A stretch of DNA of 64,000 nucleotides. It comes from Porphyrobacter sp. HT-58-2. GTDB taxonomy: Bacteria; Pseudomonadota; Alphaproteobacteria; Sphingomonadales; Sphingomonadaceae. The DNA lies in NCBI RefSeq assembly GCF_002952215.1, contig NZ_CP022600.1, positions 744,001 to 808,000 of the forward strand. The letters are read 5' to 3'. Each line of letters starts with the position of its first letter. The first letter of the stretch is position 1. The position numbers were made by a program, and so were the translations under genes. Of this stretch, positions 8,167 through 18,100 are shown piece by piece. The notes below the pieces were generated by a model. It saw only the letters and a program-made list of their open reading frames with translations. It was not told the origin of the DNA and did no database searches.

Positions 8167-9033
8167 TTACCCGAACAGCCGCCCGGCGACCGCGTCGAGC
8201 TTGGCCATCACTGCCGGATCATGCTCGTCCGGCGCGGTGATCACCGCATCATCAAGCGCCGTGTCGATGGGCGAAGGCTCGCGGATCTCGGGCAGGGCCT
8301 CGATGAAGTTGCGGATCATCGCCCGGGCGAGCGCGCCGTTGGCCTGCATCTGGCCGACCACCTGCGCGACATCAACCGCCTCGCCCTCACGCCAGCAATC
8401 ATAGTCGGTCACCATCCCCACAAGGGCGTATGGCAACTCGGCTTCGCGGGCGAGCTTGGCTTCGGGCATGGCCGTCATCCCGATCACATCCGCGCCCCAT
8501 GCACGGTACATCCGGCTTTCCGCGCGGGTGGAAAATTGCGGGCCTTCCATCGCCAGATAGGTCGCGCCGACTGCGACCTTGCCCTTGGCGGCAGCGATGG
8601 CGTGGGCGGCCATGTCCGACAGGCGCGGGCAGACCGGATCGGCCATCGAGACATGGGTGACAAAGCCACTGGTGTAGAAAGTGCTGGGCCGGGCGAAGGT
8701 GCGGTCGATGAACTGTTCGACCACGGCAAAACGCCCCGGCTCCAGTTCCTCGCGCAAGGAACCCACTGCACTGACGGCGAGAATGTCTGTGCAGCCTGCG
8801 CGCTTCAGCGCATCAATATTGGCGCGCGAATTCAGTTCGGTCGGGCTGATCGGGTGGCCACGGCCGTGGCGCGGCAGAAAGCGCACCTTCACCTCGCCGA
8901 TCCGGCCGCACAGGATCTCGTCAGAGGGATCGCCCCAGGGCGTTTCGATCGCGATCCACTGCGCGTCCTCGATGCCGTCCATGGCATAGAGGCCCGATCC
9001 GCCGATGATCCCGATGCACCATTCGCTCGCCAT
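8167..9033 (-). CDS. mtnP: S-methyl-5'-thioadenosine phosphorylase
   Basis: A 288-residue trimeric-type purine phosphorylase of the PNP/MTAP family. The phosphate-binding start IGIIGGSGLY, LPRHGRGHPISPTELNSRANI, the AVGSL strand, the MEGPQFSTRAES substrate loop and the IGMTAMPEAKLAREAELPYA core all match MTAP. It cleaves methylthioadenosine with phosphate to adenine and 5-methylthioribose-1-phosphate in the cytoplasm. The ORF opens farther upstream at 9192, but the start at 9033 (MASEWCIG) places the GGSG motif at the normal position. The gene is unrelated to the catabolic genes and probably an ordinary housekeeping function. Confidence 0.93.
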   Translation of the reverse strand: MASEWCIGIIGGSGLYAMDGIEDAQWIAIETPWGDPSDEILCGRIGEVKVRFLPRHGRGHPISPTELNSRANIDALKRAGCTDILAVSAVGSLREELEPGRFAVVEQFIDRTFARPSTFYTSGFVTHVSMADPVCPRLSDMAAHAIAAAKGKVAVGATYLAMEGPQFSTRAESRMYRAWGADVIGMTAMPEAKLAREAELPYALVGMVTDYDCWREGEAVDVAQVVGQMQANGALARAMIRNFIEALPEIREPSPIDTALDDAVITAPDEHDPAVMAKLDAVAGRLFG

Positions 9034-9071
9034 GCGTGGCTCTGCCCTCTCCTGTGTTCTGCGTGAGCGGC

Positions 9072-9776
9072 TTAGGTCAGGTCGAAGCGGGTCGGCAAGG
9101 CCTTGCGGATCACCTTTTCCGCCGCCGCGAAAGGTTCGGCGATCAGCGGCAGGCCCTGCATGGTGGCAAAATGCCGCGCAAGGCCGGGCCATTTGTCGAG
9201 CGGGGTTTCCGCCACCAGCGCGATCTGCCCGATCACGGCTGCGACCGTGATATCGGCAATCGAGAGCGCATCGCCGGCAAAGAACGCCCGCCCGCCAAGC
9301 CGCGCTTCCAGCACGTCGAAGATGGGCGGCAGTTGTGTGGCCCAGGCCTCGCGCGCCTTGTCCAGCCCGGGTTCCTCCCCCTTAGAAATGGCGAAGAAGA
9401 TCGGGCGAAAGATGCCGAGGCCCCCGGCCATCGCCAGTGCGGTATCGGCATATTCCTCGATGAACAGTGCCTCGCCCAGAGCCATCGGATCATCGGGGTA
9501 CAGCGCCGGCGCGGGGTGCTTTTTCTCGATGAAGGCGCAGATCGCGGAACTGTCGGCGATGGTCCCGGCCACACCTTCTTCCGCCACCGCGCGGTCGCGC
9601 AGCACCGGGATGCGTTTCATCGGCGAGATGTCGCGGAACCACGCAGGCGGATCGAACACGTTCACCGCCTCGATCTCGTAAGGCACACTTTTGGCGATGC
9701 ACACCCCTGCAACCTTGCGTACGAAGGGCGATACCGGGCTGCCGTAGATCACCAGATCGGGGCGGGAATCAGTCAT
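9072..9776 (-). CDS. glutathione S-transferase family protein
   Basis: A 234-residue protein with an N-terminal thioredoxin-like domain (VIYGSPVSPFVRKV near residues 8-21; the RIPVLRD cis-proline segment; the DSSAICAFIEKKHP glutathione-binding Ser motif). The all-alpha C-terminal domain contains FFAGDALSIADITVAAV, the conserved N-cap motif. The Ser in SPVSPF could be the activating residue. Enzymes of this type conjugate glutathione or isomerise ring-cleavage products, which would fit an aromatic pathway, but nothing fixes the reaction. It ends 38 nt before mtnP on the same strand and starts back to back with the aldehyde dehydrogenase gene. Confidence 0.88.
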   Translation of the reverse strand: MTDSRPDLVIYGSPVSPFVRKVAGVCIAKSVPYEIEAVNVFDPPAWFRDISPMKRIPVLRDRAVAEEGVAGTIADSSAICAFIEKKHPAPALYPDDPMALGEALFIEEYADTALAMAGGLGIFRPIFFAISKGEEPGLDKAREAWATQLPPIFDVLEARLGGRAFFAGDALSIADITVAAVIGQIALVAETPLDKWPGLARHFATMQGLPLIAEPFAAAEKVIRKALPTRFDLT

Positions 9777-9833
9777 GAGCGCGTCTCTCCTCGGCAAGCT
9801 GTTGGCTGCCTCCATAGGCATGCGAGCCAATAG

Positions 9834-9895
9834 CGCAATCGCTAGGCGATGAAGGTTGCTGCGCCGCTTACAATCCCGCCACAGCAGCGATTGCG
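9834..9895. promoter_or_regulatory. 10-nt inverted repeat upstream of the aldehyde dehydrogenase gene
   Basis: CGCAATCGCT (9834-9843) and its exact complement AGCGATTGCG (9886-9895) lie 42 nt apart in the 194-nt interval between the GST and aldehyde dehydrogenase genes. The second arm runs into TTTT. It could be a paired operator in the divergent promoter region or a weak hairpin. No recognised promoter motif could be fixed here. Confidence 0.4.
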
Positions 9896-9970
9896 TTTTC
9901 GGATGCAACGCGCCACTTTGCGCGGGCGAGAGACGAGTCCCCCCATTTGCAGGACGAGAGAGGAACCACC

Positions 9971-11398
9971 ATGGCTACCCAGTACAAGAACCTCATCAAC
10001 GGCGAGATGGTCGCGACCGACCGCTGGCTCGACGTGGTGAACCCCGCCAACGAGCAGGTGATCGGCCAGGTCCCGGCCTGCGGCAAGGCCGAACTTGACC
10101 GCGCCGTCGCCGCCGCCCGCGCCGCGTTCAAGACCTGGAAGAACACCCCCATCGAAGAACGCCGCGCCGCGATCATGGCGATCTCCGGTGCGATCAAGGC
10201 CAATGCCGAGGAACTCTACCGCCTTCTGACCAGCGAACAGGGCAAGCCCCACGATCAGGCGCGCGGCGAAATCTATGGCGCTGCCGCCATGAGCGCGGCG
10301 CAGTCCACCCTTAGCCTTGATGACGAGATCAACGAGGACAGCGACACCCGCCTCAGCCGCACCCGCCGCGTGCCGGTGGGCGTGGTCGGCGGGATCGTGC
10401 CGTGGAACTTCCCCGTCATGATGGCGATCCAGAAGATCGTGCCTGCCATGCTTTCGGGCTGCACCATTGTCCTGAAGCCCTCGCCCTTTACCCCGCTGAC
10501 CACGCTGCGCATCGCCGAGCTGATCGCGGACAAGGTGCCCGCGGGCGTGGTCAACATCATTACGGGTGAGGATGACCTCGGCCCGATGATCACCAGCCAC
10601 CCGGATATCGACAAGATCACCTTCACCGGCTCGACCGCAACCGGCAAGAAGATCATGGAAGGCGCCTCGGCAGACCTCAAGCGCATCACGCTTGAACTGG
10701 GCGGCAACGACGCCTCGATCGTGCTCCCCGATGCCGATCCCAAGAAGGTTGCCGAACAGCTGTTCTGGTCGAGCTTCTCCAACGCAGGCCAGATCTGCGT
10801 CGCCGCCAAGCGCGTCTATATCCACGAGGATATCTATGACGAGCTTTCGGCGGCGATCGTCGAATACGCCAAGACCGTGAAGGTCGGCGACGGCAGCGAG
10901 CAGGGCACCGGCGTCGGCCCGATCCAGAACAAGAAGCAGTATGACCGCGTGCTCGAGCTGATCGAGGATGCCAAGTCCAACGGCTACAAGTTCCTGCTGG
11001 GCGGCAATGTCGATCCCTCCGGCACCGGGTATTTCGTGCCGCTGACCATCCTCGACAACCCGCCCGAAGACGCCCGCATCGTCGCCGAGGAGCAGTTCGG
11101 ACCGGTCATGCCGCTGATGAAGTTCTCTTCGGAAGAGGAAGTCATCCAGCGCGCCAACAACTCGGAATATGGCCTTGCCGGCGCGGTGTGGACCGGCAAC
11201 CCGGAAAAGGGCGTCGAAATCGCCGAGCAGCTCGAAACCGGCACGGTGTGGGTCAACGAATACCTCCACCTCTCGCCCTTCGCGCCGTTCGGCGGGCACA
11301 AGCAGTCGGGCTTCGGCGCCGAATATGGCAAGGAAGGCCTCAAGGAGTTCACCTATGCGCAGGTGATCACCGTCAAGAAGGACAACGTCCCCGCCTGA
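9971..11398 (+). CDS. NAD(P)-dependent aldehyde dehydrogenase
   Basis: A 475-residue aldehyde dehydrogenase of full length. PWNFP (Asn146), the cofactor-binding FTGST (219-222), the general base Glu242 in LELGGND and the catalytic Cys276 in NAGQIC are present, as is the C-terminal FGGHKQSGFG bridging region. It oxidises an aldehyde to the acid with NAD(P)+ in the cytoplasm. ATG 9971 follows GAGAGAGGAACCACC. The phosphotransferase gene begins 4 nt downstream, which in turn overlaps the acyl-CoA dehydrogenase gene, so all three form one operon. In that context it probably supplies the acid that is then CoA-activated. Its exact aldehyde is unknown. Confidence 0.92.
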   Translation: MATQYKNLINGEMVATDRWLDVVNPANEQVIGQVPACGKAELDRAVAAARAAFKTWKNTPIEERRAAIMAISGAIKANAEELYRLLTSEQGKPHDQARGEIYGAAAMSAAQSTLSLDDEINEDSDTRLSRTRRVPVGVVGGIVPWNFPVMMAIQKIVPAMLSGCTIVLKPSPFTPLTTLRIAELIADKVPAGVVNIITGEDDLGPMITSHPDIDKITFTGSTATGKKIMEGASADLKRITLELGGNDASIVLPDADPKKVAEQLFWSSFSNAGQICVAAKRVYIHEDIYDELSAAIVEYAKTVKVGDGSEQGTGVGPIQNKKQYDRVLELIEDAKSNGYKFLLGGNVDPSGTGYFVPLTILDNPPEDARIVAEEQFGPVMPLMKFSSEEEVIQRANNSEYGLAGAVWTGNPEKGVEIAEQLETGTVWVNEYLHLSPFAPFGGHKQSGFGAEYGKEGLKEFTYAQVITVKKDNVPA

Positions 11399-11402
11399 TC
11401 CG

Positions 11403-12761
11403 GTGGCGATTAGCGTTGAAGAACTGAGCGCCGGGCTGGCGCGGGTGGCATCCCGCGCCGGTCTCGGCGCTTTGTCGTCTCAGCCGCAGCGTCTCACAGG
11501 CGGAGCGGTGATGGAAAGCTGGCGGTTTTTCGCTGGCGGCTGCGATTACGTCCTGCGCCGCGCGCCAAGCCTCGCCTTCATGGAGGGGCGGCCCTATGGC
11601 CACGCGGTCGAGGCGGCGCTGATCGAGGCGGCCCGCGCCAAGGGCGTGACCGCGCCGGAGGTGGTGGCGGTGCTGGAAGAGGGCGACGGGCTGGGCTCAG
11701 GCTTCATCATGCGCGCGCTGCCGGGGACGGCTGATCCCAAGGTGATCCTCGGCTGCGACGATCCTGACGGGCTGCTGCGCGCAATTGCCCGCGATCTGGC
11801 GCGCATCCACCGCCTGCGGCAGGCGGACGTGCCCGAAGGCGTGCCGGTGATGCACTACGGCGCCGCTATCGCCGACCTCAAGGCGCAGTTCATGGAGGCA
11901 GGCGGGGATCGCCCGATCATCGCACTGGGGCTGAAGTGGCTGGAGGACAATTGCCCCGCGCAAGTCGAGCCCGTCCTCAACCACGGCGATTACCGGATGG
12001 GCAATCTGCTGGTCGAAGGTTCAAACCTCACCGGCGTGCTCGACTGGGAGATCGCCCATTTCGGCGACCCTCACGAAGACCTCGCCTTCGGCTGCATGGC
12101 GGTGTGGCGCTTCCATCGCTACGACCGCCCCGCGCTGGGGCTGGGGAGCATCGCGGACTACATCGCCGCCTATGAGGCCGAGGCGGGGGTGAAAGTCGAC
12201 CCCGCCCGCTTCCGCTTCTGGACGATCTACCGCACCGTGTGGTGGGCGCTCGGGTGCCTCAAGATGGCCGCGCAATGGCGCTCCGGCGCGGACCGGATGC
12301 TCGAACGCGTGGTGATCTCGCGCCGGACGAGCGAGCAGGAACTCGATCTGCTGCTGCTGCTGGAGGAGGATGCGCCGATGGTTGAGCGGCTGCGTCATGT
12401 CTATCCGCCCACCACGCTCGATCACCACTATGGGGAGGCGGACGTGGGAGAATTGGCGTCTGCGGTCTTGGAGTGGTTGGCCACAATCAAGGATAAACTC
12501 AGCGGTCACGACCGCTTTCAATTGGCGGTGGCCCGGAATGCCTTGGGGATGATCTCAAGGGAGAGTGAGTTTCTTCCGCTTCCCACCGACACGGAAACGG
12601 CAGGAGCGTGCCTGTCAGGCGTCCTCTCGCTTTATGAGATTGGCTTCCTTCAATCTCTCAGGGAAGGTGTCTTGAGCAAAGTGATGGTCGACTCCCCGAA
12701 GTATCCTGCGCTTACCGTTGCGCTGAAGAAATGGGCACCAGTGCAAGAGGATCTTGATTGA
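11403..12761 (+). CDS. phosphotransferase (APH-like kinase fold) fused to a DUF6285-like domain
   Basis: A 452-residue protein. Residues 1-340 are an APH/ACAD10-type kinase-like domain: the N-lobe LTGGAVMESWRF, the catalytic loop NHGDYRMGN and the metal-binding GVLDWEIAHFGDPHEDLAF. Residues 350-452 resemble stand-alone DUF6285 proteins (LASAVLEWL, FQLAVARNALGMISRE), which I recall beside such kinases and acyl-CoA dehydrogenases. Here the two appear fused. The coding DNA of the last domain (about 12450-12755) is visibly poorer in GC and less codon-biased than the kinase part. The GTG start at 11403 is weakly supported. The stop overlaps the acyl-CoA dehydrogenase start (TGATG). The kinase may phosphorylate a hydroxyacyl-CoA, as ACAD10/11 proteins do; this is inference. 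Confidence 0.8.
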   Translation: MAISVEELSAGLARVASRAGLGALSSQPQRLTGGAVMESWRFFAGGCDYVLRRAPSLAFMEGRPYGHAVEAALIEAARAKGVTAPEVVAVLEEGDGLGSGFIMRALPGTADPKVILGCDDPDGLLRAIARDLARIHRLRQADVPEGVPVMHYGAAIADLKAQFMEAGGDRPIIALGLKWLEDNCPAQVEPVLNHGDYRMGNLLVEGSNLTGVLDWEIAHFGDPHEDLAFGCMAVWRFHRYDRPALGLGSIADYIAAYEAEAGVKVDPARFRFWTIYRTVWWALGCLKMAAQWRSGADRMLERVVISRRTSEQELDLLLLLEEDAPMVERLRHVYPPTTLDHHYGEADVGELASAVLEWLATIKDKLSGHDRFQLAVARNALGMISRESEFLPLPTDTETAGACLSGVLSLYEIGFLQSLREGVLSKVMVDSPKYPALTVALKKWAPVQEDLD

Positions 12762-14047
12762 TGGACTTCGCCATCCCCGCCGACCTGCAAGCCTATCTCG
12801 ACGAACTCGACGCCTTCATCGCCGCCGAGATCAAGCCGCTCGAAGCGCAGGACGACAATATCCGCTTCTTCGACCACCGCCGCGAGCACGCGCGCACCGA
12901 TTGGGAGCGCGGCGGGTTGCCCCGGCACGAGTGGGAGGAGCTGCTCAAGGAAGCCACCCGCCGCGCCGACAAGGCGGGCCATTGGCGCTTCTCCGCGCCG
13001 GTGCGCTACGGCGGCAAGGACGGCAGCAACCTGTGGATGGCGGTGATCCGCGAACATTTCGCGCGGATGGGCCTCGGCCTCCACAATGACTTGCAGAACG
13101 AGCACAGCATCGTCGGCAACTTCCCCTTCGTCGCCATGTTCGACCAGTGGGGCACGGAAGAACAGAAGCAGGAATTCATCCTCGGCGGGTTCGAGCGCAC
13201 GCGGCGGGTCGCCTTTGGCCTCACCGAACCGCACCACGGCTCAGACGCCACGCACATGGAGACGGTCGCGGTGCGCGAGACCCGTGACGGCGTGGACGGC
13301 TGGCGGATCGATGGCGAGAAGATGTGGATCACCGGCATGCACGTCGCCACCCACTGCGCGATGTTCGCGCGCACCAGCGGCAAGGCGGGGGATGCGAGCG
13401 GGATCACCTGCTTCCTCGTCCCCAACCCCACCCCCGGCCTCGAAATCGAGGAGTGGATGTGGACCTTCAACATGCCCACCGATCACCCGCGCCTGTCGGT
13501 GACGAACGTCTGGGTGCCGGACAGCGCAATCCTCGGCGTGGAGGGCCGCGGCCTCGCGCTGGCGCAGAGCTTCGTCCACCAGAACCGCATCCGTCAGGCC
13601 GCCTCAAGCTGCGGCGCGGCGCTCTATTGCATCGATGAAAGCGTGAAATATGCCCGCGAGCGCAAGCCCTTCGGCGAGGAACTGGCGCGCAATCAGGCGA
13701 TCCAGTTCCCCTTGGTAGAGTTGGCGACGCAGGCGGAAATGCTGCGGCTGCTGATCTTCAAGACTGCGTGGGAGATGGACAACATGCCCCATGAACAGAT
13801 TGAACGTACCATCAGCGACAAGGTCTCGATGTGCAATTACTGGGCGAACCGGCTGGTCTGCGAGGCGGCGGACCGCGCGATGCAGGTCCACGGCGGCATC
13901 GGCTATTCGCGGCACAAGCCCTTCGAACACATCTACCGCCACCACCGCCGCTACCGGATCACCGAAGGCAGCGAGGAGATTCAGATGCGCAAGGTGGGGG
14001 CCTACCTGTTCGGGTATTTGGGGCCGAAGCGGGGCCAGTTTTCCTGA
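12761..14047 (+). CDS. acyl-CoA dehydrogenase family protein
   Basis: A 428-residue flavin-dependent acyl-CoA dehydrogenase. FGLTEPHHGSDATHMET is the FAD/substrate region of the middle domain, IDGEKMWITG the following strand, and QVHGGIGYSRHKPFEHIYRHHRRYRI the C-terminal helical domain with the CoA/FAD contacts. The family forms an alpha,beta double bond in an acyl-CoA and passes electrons to ETF. Position-equivalent residues suggest the CaiA/ACAD10-11-like branch, in keeping with the kinase gene just upstream. The start codon overlaps the previous stop by one base, implying translational coupling. It is the last gene of the three-gene operon and converges with the transporter gene 8 nt later. 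Confidence 0.92.
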   Translation: MDFAIPADLQAYLDELDAFIAAEIKPLEAQDDNIRFFDHRREHARTDWERGGLPRHEWEELLKEATRRADKAGHWRFSAPVRYGGKDGSNLWMAVIREHFARMGLGLHNDLQNEHSIVGNFPFVAMFDQWGTEEQKQEFILGGFERTRRVAFGLTEPHHGSDATHMETVAVRETRDGVDGWRIDGEKMWITGMHVATHCAMFARTSGKAGDASGITCFLVPNPTPGLEIEEWMWTFNMPTDHPRLSVTNVWVPDSAILGVEGRGLALAQSFVHQNRIRQAASSCGAALYCIDESVKYARERKPFGEELARNQAIQFPLVELATQAEMLRLLIFKTAWEMDNMPHEQIERTISDKVSMCNYWANRLVCEAADRAMQVHGGIGYSRHKPFEHIYRHHRRYRITEGSEEIQMRKVGAYLFGYLGPKRGQFS

Positions 14048-14054
14048 CGCTCGA

Positions 14055-15017
14055 CTAACCCCGCCGTCTCCACCACCCGGCGAGCAGGCTCCCGATCACC
14101 ACGTGCCACACCGCCGAAATCGCCGCTGGCACCGGGGCGAGCGCGGCTTGGCTCACCTGCGCGAATTGCGCAGCGAAGGCGGGGGTTTTCGCCAAGCCCG
14201 ACCCTAGCCCGGAATTCTGCATCCCGACCTCGATGCTGATCGTCCGCGCCTCGATCTCGCCGAGGCCCAGCACCCGCGCCAAAACGTAACCCAGCGCAAA
14301 GCCGCTCGCGTGGAGCAGGAAAGTCGCCAGCAGCAGCATCCCTGCATGCTCCATGATTTGCGCCTTCGACCCGCCGACGATCCCGCCGACGATCAGGATG
14401 ACGAGCACGATGGCGACCAGCGGCAGCACCGCATTCACCCGCTCCGCCGCGCGGGGAAACAGGCGATTGAGCAGCGTCCCCAGCACCACCGGCACCAGCA
14501 CGATGCTGACCATCTGAACGAGCAGGTTCAGCCGGTCGATCTCGACGTAAGCCCCCGCCAGCGCGCCCGTCAGCAGCGGGGTCAGCGCCACGGCGGCCAG
14601 CGTCGAGGCCATGGTCATCGCCACCGACAGCGCGACATTCCCGCGCGCGATGAAGGCCACCACGTTCGACGCCGTCCCGCCGGGGCAGCAGGCCACCAGG
14701 ATCAACCCCACCGCCAGCCCCGGCTCAAGCCCCAGCACCTGCGCAATCGCGAAGCCCGCCAGCGGCATCACTGCGAATTGCAGCCCCACCCCTGCCAGCA
14801 AAGCGCGCGGCATCCGAGCCAGCGCGCGATAGTCGTCAAAGCTCAGCGTCAGCCCCATCGCCAGCATGATCGTACCCAGCGCGAGGCTGAGCAGCGGCTG
14901 GCCCGCCACCGCGATCCGCCCGTCGGTCATCCATGTGAAACCCGCCGGCCACACCCACGCCAGTCCGACCCCCAGCACGGTAAGCAGCGCAAAGTTGTTG
15001 GTGATCATGCGCAGCAT
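14055..15017 (-). CDS. bile acid:sodium symporter (BASS) family transporter
   Basis: About 320 residues with nine to ten hydrophobic helices. The sodium-site crossover motifs CCPGGTASNVVAF and SIEVGMQNSGLG are typical of BASS-family carriers (bile acids, pantoate, sulfated steroids, other organic anions). The start at 15017 is favoured by TTAAGGGGCAAGCA just upstream and because family members begin near this point. ATG 15059 is an alternative with its own purine-rich site. Lying directly after the acyl-CoA dehydrogenase gene (convergent), it may import the acid substrate of the nearby catabolic genes. This is inference only. Confidence 0.85.
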   Translation of the reverse strand: MLRMITNNFALLTVLGVGLAWVWPAGFTWMTDGRIAVAGQPLLSLALGTIMLAMGLTLSFDDYRALARMPRALLAGVGLQFAVMPLAGFAIAQVLGLEPGLAVGLILVACCPGGTASNVVAFIARGNVALSVAMTMASTLAAVALTPLLTGALAGAYVEIDRLNLLVQMVSIVLVPVVLGTLLNRLFPRAAERVNAVLPLVAIVLVILIVGGIVGGSKAQIMEHAGMLLLATFLLHASGFALGYVLARVLGLGEIEARTISIEVGMQNSGLGSGLAKTPAFAAQFAQVSQAALAPVPAAISAVWHVVIGSLLAGWWRRRG

Positions 15018-15122
15018 TGCTTGCCCCTTAAGCCGCCGTTCCTGATCGACCAACGACATTCCCGCCCCTAGCAATATCGTTTCGCACCGCTAGTCTCCCG
15101 CGCCAACAGAGGGAGACTTTTC

Positions 15123-18100
15123 ATGCGCCATTTCGCCGCCGCCCTGCTTGCCGGGGCCGCCTGCCTTGCCAGCCTCATTGCCGCCCCGCTTGCGGCCCAG
15201 TCGAAGGGCAAGGCCGCCAAGACCGAAGACAAGTGGAGCGTCGAGGCGCCCAGGGGCGCGAAGATCAGGCAGGTGCCGATCCGTACGGACGAAGGCACAT
15301 GGATGGACGTGGATGTGTCGCCCGACGGGCAGACCATCGCCTTCACCCTTCTGGGCGATATCTACACCATGCCGATCACCGGCGGCACGCCCAAGCGCAT
15401 TGCGGAAGGTCTGGCATGGGATGTCCACCCGCGCTTTTCGCCCGATGGCACGCGCATCGCCTTCACCTCGGACCGCGGGGGCGGGGACAATATCTGGGTG
15501 ATGAACGCCGACGGCAGCGACAAGCGGCAGGTGACGAAAGAAGACTTCCGCCTCCTGAACCAGCCCGCCTGGTCGCCCGACGGACGCTTCATCGCCGCCA
15601 AGAAGCATTACACCACCGAACGCTCGCTCGGCACCGGCGAGGTATGGATCTACCATGTCACCGGCGGCGGCGGGGTGCAGGTGGTGGAGCGCGCCAATGA
15701 CCGGCTCCAGAAGGAACTGGGCGAACCTGTCTTCGCCCCCGATGGCTCGGCGATCTACTACACCCGCAACACCACCGGCGGGAATGTGTTCGAATACGCG
15801 CAGGATTCGCAGAGCGGCATCTTCGCCATCGAACGCCACGATCTGGCCACCGGCGAAGTCACCACGGCGGTCTCCGGCTATGGCGGCGCGGTGCGTCCCG
15901 CGCCTTCGCCCGATGGCAAGGAACTCGCCTTCGTTCGGCGCGACAAGGACCAAAGCCAGCTCTGGGTGAAAGACCTCGCCAGCGGGCGCGAGCGGATGAT
16001 CTACGGCAAGCTCGATCTCGATGTGCAGGAGACCTGGGCGGTGACCGGGGTCTATCCCAATATCGACTGGCTGCCCGACAGCAGCGGAATCGTGTTCTGG
16101 GCAGGCGGCAAGCTCAACCGCGTGAACCGCGACGGGTCGGGCCATGCGGTGATCCCCTTCGCCATCAACGACACCCGCGGCATTGCCGACGCGCCGCACC
16201 CGGTGATCGAGGTATCGCCCGAGAGCTTCACCACCACCATGCCGCGTTTTGCCATGCTGTCTCCCGATGGCGCACGGGTGGTGTTCGAAAGCCTCGGACG
16301 GCTCCACGTCAAATCGGCCAAGGGCCGCGACCTGCCGCGTCCGCTGACCGGCGATGATGCCGACGTGGTCGAAGCCTTTCCCGCATTCAGCCGCGATGGC
16401 CAGACCCTTGCCTATGTGCGCTGGAACGATGCGTCGCTGGGCGAAATCGTGATCGCCGATGCGAACGGCCAGAATCGCCGCGTGCTGACCGGGCCGGGGC
16501 ATTTCGGCAACATCGCCTTTTCGCCCGATGGCAGCATGATCGCCTTCGAAAAGCGCCGCGGCGGATATCTCACCGCGCCTGCCTTTTCCGACAATGCCGG
16601 GGTCTATGTGATGCGCGCGGACGGCACGGACGAGCCGCGCCTTGTCAGCCGCGACGGGGCGAGCCCGCAATGGGGCGCTGGCTCTGACCGGCTGTTCATG
16701 CTGGGCCGCGAAGGTGGCGGGCTGGCGCTGGTCTCGACCGACCTCGACGGCGAGGCGCGGCGTGTCCACGCCAAGGGCGAACTGGCCAATGATCTGCGCA
16801 TCGCACCCGATGGCCGCACGATCGCCTTCCGCCAGAATTACGAGGTCTTCGCCATGCCGCTCGTCCCCGGCGGCAAGCCGGTCGATGTCAGCGAGAAAGC
16901 GACCGCGTTGCCTGTGACCAAGGTCAGCACCGGGGGCGCGGACTATCTCGGCTGGGCCAATGGCGGCGAGACGCTGTTCTGGTCGATCGGTCCGACGCTC
17001 CAGAGCGCGCGGGTGAGCGAATTCTTCGCCGCCGCGCCCAAGGCCGATGGCGACAAGACCGCAGCCTATACCCCGCCCACCACCGGTATCCCGCTCGGTG
17101 TGACGGTGGAAAAGGCCAAGCCCACCGGCACCACCGTCATCACCGGCGCGCGTATTCTGACCATGAAGGCAGGCCTTGCTGCCGATGACGCAGGCGTGAT
17201 CGAAAATGGCGTGATCGTCATCGAAGGTGACCGCATCACCGGAGTCGGCCCGGCGGGGAGCATCGCCATGCCGGCGGGCGCGACAATGATCGACGCCAGC
17301 GGCAAGGTGATCATGCCCGGCCTTGTCGATGCCCATGCCCACGGGCCTTACGGGGTCGGCGATCTGATCCCGCAGCAGAACTGGACGCTGTTGCAGGATC
17401 TGGCGATGGGGGTGACGACGATCCACAATCCGTCATCGCAGGCCAGCACCGTCTTCGCCGCTGCCGAACGCCAGCGCGCCGGGCTGACGCTCGGCCCGCG
17501 CATCTTCTCCACCGGCGAGATCATCTACGGGGCCAAGGCGCCGGGGGTCTATGCCCGGATCGATTCCTACGAAGACGCGCTGGCCCATGTGCGCCGGATC
17601 AAGGCGCAGGGGGGGATTTCGGTCAAGAATTACAACCAGCCCCGCCGGGAACAGCGCCAGATGGTCGCCCGCGCGGCGGCAGCGGAAAACATGCTGGTGG
17701 TGGCCGAGGGCGGATCGCTGTTCGGGATGGACATGAACCTTGTCGCCGATGGCAATTCGACCATCGAGCACAATGTCCCGGTCGATGTGTTCTATGAAGA
17801 CGTGCTGCAGTTCTTCGGGGCCTCGAACAGCAATTACACCCCGACGCTGGTGGTGACCTACGGGGGCCTCGCGGGCGATCCCTATTGGCGGCAGGCAACC
17901 AATGTCTGGGAGAACCCGCTGATGGTGCATACTCCGCCCAAGATGCTGCTGGCCGAGACCGGCCGCCGGGTGAAGGCGCCGGAGTGGGCCTTTATGGATG
18001 ACAACAATGCCCGCGAGGCACGCAAGCTGGCACAGCGCGGGGTGAAGGTCAGCATCGGCGCGCATGGCCAGCAGGCGGGTGTGGGGGCGCATTGGGAACT

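Noticed and set aside
15090..17426. 778-codon ORF on the minus strand opposite the amidohydrolase gene
   Set aside because: It is the antisense shadow of a strongly supported gene, has His/Arg/Asp-rich unstructured sequence, no family motif and no ribosome site.
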